NCBI GenBank assembly: GCA_018712425.1
Contig: DVHA01000304.1
Coordinates: forward strand, 1-5,576
Direction: 5' to 3'
Length of the DNA: 5,576 nt
From: Candidatus Faecivivens stercoravium
GTDB taxonomy: Bacteria > Bacillota > Clostridia > Oscillospirales > Ruminococcaceae
Every line of letters starts with the position of its first letter. The stretch's first letter is position 1. A program made the position numbers and the translations under genes. The notes under the pieces were generated by a model. The model searched no databases. It was given only the letters and a program-made list of their open reading frames with translations, and was not told where the DNA came from. Below are positions 1 through 5,349 of this stretch, piece by piece.

Positions 1-1580
1 CCTTCCTGGGCGGCAAACCATTCGTCCAGCTGGCGCTGTTTCTCGTCCATGATGGTCTGGAGTCCAGCGTTATAAAGGGCTTCGTTCATCGCAGCGAGGC
101 CTTCGTCGATATCGATCGAACCGGTAAAGAGATCGTTGTCGTACTGGTCAAAGGCAGAGTTGCAGGCTGCAATCTCATTGGTAACCGGCGTCGGGTCAAA
201 AGTAAAACCAAAGGCTTTCGATTCCAGCAGGGAAGCGTTATAGTCCTCATACTGCTCCCAGATATCCGGGTCATTGCCTTCCCAGGCGTGGCCGACAAAC
301 TGGTTGGGATAGGCAAAGCCAAAGTCGTTGTGATACGATACGTTGGAGACGTCCACCCCATCCGGGTACGCCGCCAGCCCCTCCTCGTTTTCGACCCAGT
401 CGACGCCTTCAACGCCCCAGTTGATCAGGTCTTCAAACTCACGGCTGGTAAACGCCCAGTTGTAGAACGCCGCGGCCTTGACCGGATCTTCGGATGCATT
501 GGCCAGCATGTAAACCGCCGCATTAACCGCAAAAGAGGATTTTACGACTGTATCCGAAACGGGAATGGCATAAACTTCATAACCGGTCTGAGACTCCGCT
601 TCGATGTTGGCGTTAGGCTTAATCCGGGTGAAATAGCCAAAGCAGTTGCCCGCTTTAACGAGGACAGTGCCAAAGTCTGTCGTCGTCGCGGCGTCAGCAG
701 ACATGTAGCCCGACAGGAACCAGTCGCGGGAAAGTTCACAGAGGAAACGGAAGTTGTCTGTTTCAAAATAGTTGATAATCTCCGTGCTCTGGCCAAAGTC
801 ATCCAGCATCCCGAAATTGTTGCCAAGGCAGTCGGCAAGGTCGACACCGTAGGTGGCAGGCGTCGTGGAACCGCCGATTACCGTCATTTCCGGATAGGCT
901 TCCTTGACAGCGGCAAAAAGTTCAGTCAGCTTATCATAGCTGGAACGATCTGTAATACTGACATTAAAATCATCCGGACTGAAACCCAGCTCATCTACAA
1001 TATCCTTCCGGCAGATCAAGCCGGGCTGGTAGCCCCGTTCCTTCATCTGGGTAAATCCAACAAGGAAATCGCCGACATAGCCCGCTTTAATATCGTCGCC
1101 CAGCGTCTCGACAACATCCGGAACGTACTGGAGGTAAGGCGTCCAGTCGCGGATGTAGCCCGATTCAATAAATGTGCCGAAGCTGTCCGAACCACCGTAA
1201 AACAGGTCCATCGGCTCATTCGAAGCCAAAGACATCGAAAGGGTCTGGGTCCAGGTACCGCCGGTCTGAGCAATCAGATCAACATTCATGTTCAATTCTT
1301 TCAGCGCCAGCTCATTGACCGCCGCGTCAACTGCATCCTGGCCGGGCTGTTCGGCTCCGACAAGATACTGGAAATGGACGGTGTAGGGCTCCTCCTCAAA
1401 GTTCGGGGTGTAGCCGGAAGTTTCAGAACTTCCTTCGCTTTCCGCGGTGGAAACGGACGCCTCCGCAGACTCGGAAGAAGTGGACGCGGACGAACCGCTT
1501 TCCCCGGAATTTGAGCAGGACGCCAATGCAGAAGCCATCATCAAAGAAGCCAAAATGCTGCAAATTACCCTCTTTTTCAT
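1..1580 (-). CDS. ABC transporter solute-binding lipoprotein, DUF3502-type (C-terminus cut by window edge)
   Basis: This gene captures a carbohydrate-type ligand outside the membrane and hands it to an ABC permease. The ATG at 1578-1580 has AGGAGG at 1588-1593, seven bases away, and the frame stays open for 526 codons to base 1 without a stop. Residues 1-21 are a signal peptide (MKKR, then a hydrophobic stretch) ending in the lipobox L19-A20-S21-C22, so Cys22 should be lipidated. Residues 23-56 are a Ser/Glu/Ala/Thr-rich tether. The mature domain follows, with typical stretches such as GGTWTQTLSMSLASNEPMDL. The last hundred or so residues, including FGFTFDPTPVTNEIAAC near residue 455 and EKQRQLDEWFA at the end, resemble the DUF3502 C-terminal domain seen in proteins that work with LplB/YtcP-type permeases. 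Family members usually end just after this motif, so only a few residues are probably missing. The substrate cannot be read from sequence. Permease genes would be expected beyond either end of this gene but are not visible. Its base composition is nearer 50% G+C than that of the plus-strand genes. Confidence 0.92.
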   Translation of the reverse strand, partial: MKKRVICSILASLMMASALASCSNSGESGSSASTSSESAEASVSTAESEGSSETSGYTPNFEEEPYTVHFQYLVGAEQPGQDAVDAAVNELALKELNMNVDLIAQTGGTWTQTLSMSLASNEPMDLFYGGSDSFGTFIESGYIRDWTPYLQYVPDVVETLGDDIKAGYVGDFLVGFTQMKERGYQPGLICRKDIVDELGFSPDDFNVSITDRSSYDKLTELFAAVKEAYPEMTVIGGSTTPATYGVDLADCLGNNFGMLDDFGQSTEIINYFETDNFRFLCELSRDWFLSGYMSADAATTTDFGTVLVKAGNCFGYFTRIKPNANIEAESQTGYEVYAIPVSDTVVKSSFAVNAAVYMLANASEDPVKAAAFYNWAFTSREFEDLINWGVEGVDWVENEEGLAAYPDGVDVSNVSYHNDFGFAYPNQFVGHAWEGNDPDIWEQYEDYNASLLESKAFGFTFDPTPVTNEIAACNSAFDQYDNDLFTGSIDIDEGLAAMNEALYNAGLQTIMDEKQRQLDEWFAAQE

Positions 1581-1646
1581 TTTAAAACCTCCTAATAGCC
1601 CGGATATGTACACAACTTATTTGCGCACTCCTGTTTGACTGATACC

Positions 1647-1655
1647 AGTATACCA
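1647..1655 (-). promoter_or_regulatory. Possible extended -10 promoter for the solute-binding protein gene
   Basis: On the minus strand this reads TGG-TATACT, an extended -10 element about 65 bases upstream of the lipoprotein ATG. No good -35 hexamer lies at 15-19 bases; a TTGGAT (1675-1680) is 22 bases away, which is too far. ATACCA is repeated at 1642-1647 and 1650-1655 and overlaps the -10, so it could be a protein-binding repeat, but this is weak. Confidence 0.4.
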
Positions 1656-1709
1656 CACCTTGCCGCGGCTAGCTATCCAAATTCCGGAGGTGTTATTGTT
1701 GATTTTCAG

Positions 1710-1723
1710 ACATTCTATAATGT
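1710..1723. promoter_or_regulatory. Inverted repeat ACATT-N4-AATGT overlapping a TATAAT
   Basis: A perfect 5-bp inverted repeat with a 4-base centre lies in the AT-rich divergent spacer. It overlaps a TATAAT at 1716-1721 that has only a poor -35 candidate (TTATTG, 1693-1698). It could be an operator or an accidental AT-rich palindrome. The rest of 1594-1820 shows no gene or terminator. Confidence 0.2.
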
Positions 1724-1779
1724 AAATAAAGAATAAAGCTCTTAAACTAAAACTTTACCTTTCCCTTCCCCGCCATTTA

Positions 1780-1788
1780 TGCTATAAT
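1780..1788 (+). promoter_or_regulatory. Extended -10 promoter for the three-gene operon
   Basis: TGC-TATAAT is a perfect -10 hexamer with the extended TGn motif, about 43 bases upstream of the HAD gene start. The -35 position at 17-bp spacing (1760-1765, TTTCCC) is weak, which suits an extended -10 promoter. Transcription would begin near 1795 and give a short leader of about 35 bases. Confidence 0.55.
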
Positions 1789-1830
1789 AGAAACTGGAAA
1801 ATTATCAAAACTCACCCTTTGGAGGCGCTT

Positions 1831-2526
1831 ATGGACAAAAACACTCCCCGCATCCCGCTCACCCCGTTTACCGAACTGACCTTCCCGTCCCGGGTCCGGG
1901 CGGTCTTCCTCGACCTCGACGGGACCCTTCTCGACTCGATGGGGGTCTGGAGCGACATCGACCGGCGGTTCCTCGCCAAACGGGGGCTGGATATCCCCCC
2001 GGACTACCTCGAAGCGATCGTCCCCCTCTCCTACCGGGACACCGCCCTCTACACCATCCGCCGGTTCGGTTTAAACGAAACCCCCGAGGCGCTGATGAAA
2101 GAGTGGCACGAGATGTCGATCGAGGCCTACCGCGACTGGGTGCCGCTCAAGGAAAAATCCCGGGCGCTTCTTAACTGGCTGAAGGAAAAGGGGTTCCGGC
2201 TGGCCGCCGGGACCGCGTCGACGCCGGAGCTGGCCGTCCCCTGCCTGACCCGGCTGGGGGTCATCGGGGAGCTGGAACAGATCATCTCGACCGAAGTCGT
2301 CTTCATCGGCAAAAACGACCCCGGCTTCTGGGAGGTGGCGGCGGAAAAGATGGGGCTGGCGCCGGCGGAATGCGCCCTCTTTGACGACGCGGCCGCTTCC
2401 CTCCAGGCGGCAAAAGCGGCCGGCATCTACACCGTCGGCGTCCTCGACCGGTTCGGCAGCGGCTTCCCCGGCTGCGCCGACGCGGCCACCTGGCTGGACG
2501 ACCGGGATTTAGAGGTGGTTCAATGA
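1831..2526 (+). CDS. HAD-superfamily phosphatase, beta-phosphoglucomutase/phosphoglycolate phosphatase-like
   Basis: This is a soluble 231-residue HAD hydrolase that should remove phosphate from a small metabolite through an aspartyl-phosphate intermediate. All four HAD motifs are visible. Motif I is D28-L-D30-G-T, with Asp28 as nucleophile and Asp30 as acid/base. Motif II is T128 in AAGTAST, motif III is K161 in GKNDPGFW, and motif IV is D185-D186 in ALFDDAAAS, the Mg2+ ligands. Residues 35-105 form a helical cap of subfamily I type. Motif IV has DD where this group often has ED, a tolerated variant. The ATG at 1831 is chosen because GGAGG (1821-1825) sits five bases upstream; an in-frame TTG at 1819 would lie before that site. 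The stop overlaps the next ATG by four bases, so translation is probably coupled. The substrate is not predictable, and a housekeeping clean-up phosphatase is as likely as a pathway enzyme. Confidence 0.9.
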   Translation: MDKNTPRIPLTPFTELTFPSRVRAVFLDLDGTLLDSMGVWSDIDRRFLAKRGLDIPPDYLEAIVPLSYRDTALYTIRRFGLNETPEALMKEWHEMSIEAYRDWVPLKEKSRALLNWLKEKGFRLAAGTASTPELAVPCLTRLGVIGELEQIISTEVVFIGKNDPGFWEVAAEKMGLAPAECALFDDAAASLQAAKAAGIYTVGVLDRFGSGFPGCADAATWLDDRDLEVVQ

Positions 2527-3188
2527 AAAAACAGGTTTCGCCGGGGGCGCTCCTCTCCCCGGTGCCGGCGGTGCTCGTCAGCTGCGGGACAATGGAAAAG
2601 CCCAACCTCCTGACCGTCGCCTGGGCCGGGACGGTCTGCACCCGCCCGCCGATGGTTTCCATCTCCATCCGGCCGGAGCGGTTCTCCTACCCGCTCATCA
2701 AGGAGTCGGGGGAGTTTGTCCTAAACCTCCCGCCCGCCAAGATCGTCCGGGCGGTCGACCTCTGCGGGGTCAAGTCGGGGAAAGACGGGGACAAGTTCGC
2801 CCTTTCCGGCCTCCACCCGGTACCGGCGGCCGGGGTTTCCGCCCCGGCGGTGGCCGAGTGCCCGGTCAGCTTCAGCTGTAAAGTGAAACAGGTCATCCCC
2901 CTCGGCAGCCACGACCTCTTCATCGCCGAAATCGCGGCGGTGGAAGCGGAGGAAGGGCTCTTTGATGAAAAGGGGAAGCTCTGCCTCGAAAAGATGGGGC
3001 TTTTAGGCTACGCCCACGGGGAATACCATGCCCTGGGGGAGAAGATCGGCTCTTTCGGCTTCTCGGTGCGGAAAAAGCCGCTCCCGAAAGCCGGGAAACC
3101 CGCCCATCCGAAGCGCCCCGCCCCCAAACCGGCCGCCAGAACCGGCCCCAGACGCCCCCATAAAAAGAAAGGAAGCCGCAAGCCATGA
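2523..3188 (+). CDS. Flavin reductase-like (flavoredoxin-type) FMN-binding protein with a basic Lys/Pro/Arg tail
   Basis: Residues 1 to about 183 match the flavin reductase-like domain of small FMN proteins (flavoredoxin, clostridial flavin reductase family). Recognisable stretches include PAVLVSCG (15-22), NLLTVAWAGTVCTRPPMVSIS (28-48), SGEFVLNLP (62-70), CGVKSGKDGDKF (81-92), LGSHDLFIAEI (127-137) and HGEYHALGEKIGSFGFSVRKK (165-185). Such proteins bind FMN in a split-barrel fold and carry electrons or reduce flavin with NAD(P)H; the partner is unknown. Family members usually stop near the SVRKK position. Here residues 184-221 add 38 residues with 15 Lys/Arg, 10 Pro and no acidic residue. 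Translation starts at the ATG overlapping the HAD stop, with GAGGTGG (2512-2518) four bases upstream. The gene ends in another ATGA overlap with the thioesterase gene. Confidence 0.88.
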   Translation: MKKQVSPGALLSPVPAVLVSCGTMEKPNLLTVAWAGTVCTRPPMVSISIRPERFSYPLIKESGEFVLNLPPAKIVRAVDLCGVKSGKDGDKFALSGLHPVPAAGVSAPAVAECPVSFSCKVKQVIPLGSHDLFIAEIAAVEAEEGLFDEKGKLCLEKMGLLGYAHGEYHALGEKIGSFGFSVRKKPLPKAGKPAHPKRPAPKPAARTGPRRPHKKKGSRKP

Positions 3189-3640
3189 ACATCCCCACCT
3201 ATCTCACCTTCCCGGAAGGTTCCCCCGCCCGCACCCCCGCCCTCATCGACGTCCGGTACGCCGAGACCGACCAGATGGGCATCGCCCACCACTCGGTCTA
3301 CGCCGTCTGGTTTGAGCAGGCCCGCACCGAGCTGATCGCCCGGCTCGGCTGGCACTACCGTGACCTCGAACAGGCCGGGCTGCTGCTGCCGCTGGCGGAG
3401 CTTTCCACCCGCTACTATAAGCCGGCGTTTTACGAGGACCGGCTCCTAATCTACACCCACGTCTCCAAACTGACCGCCGCCCAGCTGGAATTCTCCTATG
3501 AAGTTGTCCGGGACGGGGAGCTGATCGCCGCCGGCACCACCCGCCACGGCTGCACCGGCAAGGACCTGCGGCCGATCAATATCAAGAAGAAGTTCCCGGA
3601 TGTGTACGCGGCGATGCAGGCACTGGTCGCCGTTCATTAA
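3185..3640 (+). CDS. Hotdog-fold acyl-CoA thioesterase, YbgC/4-hydroxybenzoyl-CoA thioesterase family
   Basis: This 151-residue protein should hydrolyse an acyl-CoA thioester in the cytosol. The family signature is clear at residues 23-49: VRYAETDQMGIAHHSVYAVW followed by FEQAR. Asp29 is at the position of the catalytic aspartate and His36 is the conserved histidine of the TDxxG...H segment. The beta-sheet of the hotdog fold follows, with ELSTRYYKPAFYEDRLLIYT (72-91) and a C-terminal strand pair around GTTRHGCTGKDLRP. The length is normal for the family. The chain length or aromatic nature of the substrate cannot be decided. The start overlaps the flavin reductase stop (ATGA); an AAAGGAAG site (3168-3175) lies nine bases upstream. 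It is the last gene of the three-gene operon: the palindrome array begins directly after the TAA stop, and no classical terminator is seen. Confidence 0.9.
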   Translation: MNIPTYLTFPEGSPARTPALIDVRYAETDQMGIAHHSVYAVWFEQARTELIARLGWHYRDLEQAGLLLPLAELSTRYYKPAFYEDRLLIYTHVSKLTAAQLEFSYEVVRDGELIAAGTTRHGCTGKDLRPINIKKKFPDVYAAMQALVAVH

Positions 3641-3934
3641 AATGATGGATGGCTTCGCCATATGATATCCGTCCGGGACGGATGATATACGCCCTTCGGG
3701 CGTATGATATATGTCCCGCCGGGCCATATGAAGGTGTCCCTTCGGGACGATTAAAAAGGTTTCCGGAAACGCTCCTTCTTTGCTTTCACCGGCAGCCTTT
3801 CCGGAAGGATAAAATTGAATCAGCGAAGCGTACCTTCATATTTCCCGCAGGGAAATCTATCATAGCGCGCAGCGCTATATCATGCTGCGAAGCAGTATAT
3901 CATATGCCGGTTAGGCATATATCATAAATATGAT
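3641..3934 (+). repeat. Palindrome array block 1 (ATGATAT/ATATCAT linkers) between the thioesterase gene and aguA
   Basis: This gene-free stretch consists almost wholly of short palindromes. The left arm holds hairpins at 3649-3661 (loop TTC), 3667-3683 (CGG), 3687-3705 (8-bp stem, TTC), 3709-3729 (one mismatch, GCC) and 3736-3748 (TTC), most of them joined by ATGATAT. The core runs 3749-3839. The right arm holds hairpins at 3840-3856 (GCA), 3862-3878 (GCA), 3882-3898 (GAA, one G-T pair) and 3902-3920 (five-base loop), joined by ATATCAT or a close variant. Units in the right arm recur every 20 bases. Stem sequences all differ while linkers stay constant, the reverse of a CRISPR array. It lies between the TAA stop and the aguA ribosome site. 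Confidence 0.9.
3749..3839 (+). repeat. Core of block 1, shared with the downstream elements
   Basis: The core begins with the GATTAAAAA edge that follows the GTCCC-TTC-GGGAC hairpin. It contains the 12-bp perfect palindrome GTTTCCGGAAAC (3759-3770) and a second hairpin with CCTT/AAGG arms (3796-3808). It ends with AATCAGCGAAGCGTACCTT (3818-3836), which is identical in all three copies in the window. GAAGGTG (3730-3736) can pair with TACCTTC (3831-3837) and close the core. Confidence 0.75.
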
Positions 3935-3940
3935 AAAGGA
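3935..3940 (+). promoter_or_regulatory. aguA: aguA ribosome binding site at the end of the palindrome array
   Basis: AAAGGA lies nine bases before the aguA ATG. It directly follows the last array pairing (ATCAT 3921-3925 with ATGAT 3930-3934). ATGATA at 3940-3945 could instead pair with TATCAT at 3920-3925, which would place the ribosome site in the loop. The two pairings exclude each other. Confidence 0.6.
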
Positions 3941-3949
3941 TGATACCCT

Positions 3950-5050
3950 ATGAACATTCTCCACTCCCTCCCCCGCGAAGACGGGTTTTATATGCCCGCC
4001 GAGTTCGAGCCCCACGAGGGCTGTTTCCTGATCTGGCCGGAGCGGCCGGACAGCTGGGCCGGCGGGGCCTACGCCGCCCGGAAGGCGTTTGTCAAGGTCA
4101 TCTCCGCCATCGCGCGGTGGGAGAAGGTGACCGTTTTCGCCTCCTATAACCAGTACGAAAACGCGAGGGCTTCGCTGCCGCCCCAGGTGCGGGTGGCGGA
4201 ACTCTCCACCGACGACGCCTGGGCGAGGGACGTCTCGCCGGTCATCGTCAAAAACGCCGCGGGCGAGATCCGCGGGATCGACTGGGGGTTCAACGCCTGG
4301 GGCGGGCTGTACGACGGGCTCTATTTCCCCTGGGACAGGGACAACCACGTCGCCCGGAAGGCCTGCGACCTCTTAGACATCGACTGCTACGACCGCCGGG
4401 ATTTCATCCTCGAGGGCGGGTCGATCCACGCGGACGGCGAAGGGACGGTCATGGTCACCGAAGAGTGCCTCCTCTCCCCCGGCCGCAACCCCGACCTCTC
4501 CCGGGAAGAGATCGAGCAGGTGCTGCGGGACAACCTCGGGGCGGAAAAAGTCCTCTGGCTCCCCTACGGCATCTGGGGGGACGAGACAAACGGCCATGTG
4601 GACAACATCTGCGCCTTCACCGCACCCGGCGAGGTGGTGCTGGCCTGGACCGACGACGAGCGGGACCCGCAGTATGAGCGGAGCATGGCAGACCTTAACT
4701 ACCTCCAGTCCCAGCGGGACGCGAAAGGCCGCCCGATCACCGTCCACAAGCTCCCCCTCCCCCGGCCGGTTTATGTGACCGAGGCCGAATGCGCGGCGCT
4801 GGAGCCGATGGACGGCGAACCGACCCGCAGCCCCGGCGAACGGCTGGCGGCCAGCTATGTCAACTTCTACATCGCAAACGGCGGCATCATCCTGCCCGCC
4901 TTCGGCGACCCGGCGGACGAGCAGGCGGCGGCGGTTTTGCAGCGCTGCTTCCCCGGGCGGGAGATCGTCCCCATCCCCGCGCGGGATATCCTGACCGGCG
5001 GGGGGAATATCCATTGTATCACCAGCCAGGTTCCCAAAGGGAACCGGTGA
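3950..5050 (+). CDS. aguA: Agmatine deiminase
   Basis: The product converts agmatine to N-carbamoylputrescine and ammonia, a step in making putrescine from arginine through agmatine; it is a cytosolic enzyme of the guanidino-group modifying (pentein) superfamily. At 366 residues it has the family's normal length and looks complete. The signatures in order are MPAEFEPHEGCFLIWPERPDSW (15-36), STDDAWARDVSP (86-97), DWGFNAWGG (111-119), LEGGSIHADGEGT (154-166), GDETNGHVDN (210-219, with His216 catalytic) and GGGNIHCITSQVPK near the end, with Cys356 as the catalytic nucleophile. The ATG at 3950 is supported by AAAGGA nine bases upstream and by the N-terminal sequence. Its TGA stop is part of a GGTGAAATT linker of the downstream array. 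The usual partner, N-carbamoylputrescine amidase (aguB), is not in the window but could be the gene whose ribosome site ends it. An annotation as peptidylarginine deiminase family is the same superfamily and less specific. Confidence 0.96.
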   Translation: MNILHSLPREDGFYMPAEFEPHEGCFLIWPERPDSWAGGAYAARKAFVKVISAIARWEKVTVFASYNQYENARASLPPQVRVAELSTDDAWARDVSPVIVKNAAGEIRGIDWGFNAWGGLYDGLYFPWDRDNHVARKACDLLDIDCYDRRDFILEGGSIHADGEGTVMVTEECLLSPGRNPDLSREEIEQVLRDNLGAEKVLWLPYGIWGDETNGHVDNICAFTAPGEVVLAWTDDERDPQYERSMADLNYLQSQRDAKGRPITVHKLPLPRPVYVTEAECAALEPMDGEPTRSPGERLAASYVNFYIANGGIILPAFGDPADEQAAAVLQRCFPGREIVPIPARDILTGGGNIHCITSQVPKGNR

Positions 5051-5349
5051 AATTCGTCCCTTCGGGACGAGTGAAGGGTGAAGTCGCGCTTCGCGCTGGT
5101 GAAATCCGGCTCTGCGAGTCGGGTGATGGTGTCCCTGCGGGACGATTTAAAAATTATTTTCTTTAGGATACAGATAATTTAACACTATTCTAGTTTCCGG
5201 AAACTGAATTCTTGATTTTTTCTCATACCCGCCGGAATCCGGCATTTTAATCAGCGAAGCGTACCTTAACTCGGCCCGCAGGGCCGAATTTCACCTGCCC
5301 GAAGGGCAGATTTCACCTTTCACTCGCCGCAGGCGAATTTCACTCATAA
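5046..5349 (+). repeat. Palindrome array block 2 (GGTGAAAT/ATTTCACC linkers) downstream of aguA
   Basis: The left arm has hairpins at 5054-5070 (loop TTC), 5086-5096 (TTC), 5106-5122 (TGC, one G-T pair) and 5131-5143 (TGC). They are joined by GTGAAG/GGTGAAG in tandem (5071-5083), GGTGAAAT (5098-5105) and GGTGATGG. The right arm has hairpins at 5271-5287 (GCA), 5296-5308 (GAA) and 5324-5336 (GCA), joined by ATTTCACC (5288-5295) and a tandem linker (5309-5323). The arms mirror each other in unit order: the double linker lies between the outermost two hairpins on both sides. Left 5071-5083 pairs with right 5311-5323 over 13 bp with two G-T pairs, and 5098-5105 pairs with 5288-5295 over 8 bp. The first linker includes the aguA stop codon. 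No gene is seen in this stretch. Confidence 0.9.
5144..5248 (+). repeat. Core of block 2
   Basis: The core contains a weak TATTT/GGATA pairing near the left edge and the 14-bp perfect palindrome AGTTTCCGGAAACT (5192-5205). An AT-rich stretch with six T follows, then the hairpin GCCGG-AAT-CCGGC (5231-5243), leading into AATCAGCGAAGCGTACCTT at 5249-5267. The T tract lies about ten bases after the palindrome, so it is a poor intrinsic terminator. Confidence 0.7.

Noticed and set aside
288..1514. A long open frame of 408 codons on the plus strand
   Set aside because: It is antisense to the solute-binding protein, has no ribosome site and matches no protein family I recognise. The minus frame has a signal peptide, lipobox and family motifs.
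1685..1725. Short leader peptide TTG-ATT-TTC... after GGAGG at 1686-1690
   Set aside because: It would have only eight codons with a TTG start and a poor spacing, and no regulatory codon run or attenuator follows.
1819..1833. TTG start at 1819 for the HAD gene
   Set aside because: The GGAGG at 1821-1825 would lie inside the coding region; the ATG at 1831 has correct spacing.
3902..3920. Integron attC-like core GTTAGGC
   Set aside because: The heptamer is the loop plus one arm of an array hairpin. No matching RYYYAAC partner at the right place and no integrase gene are seen.
3641..3934. CRISPR array
   Set aside because: The repeated parts are only about 7 bases and the intervening parts are palindromes; there is no long direct repeat with unique spacers.
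4373..5014. Open frames on the minus strand opposite aguA and other frames in the G+C-rich genes
   Set aside because: These are expected in G+C-rich coding DNA; they lack ribosome sites and family motifs.
5192..5221. Intrinsic terminator after aguA (palindrome AGTTTCCGGAAACT and T tract)
   Set aside because: The T tract starts about ten bases after the stem and the stem has little G+C at its base; the copy at 5415-5443 has the same defect. At most a weak terminator.
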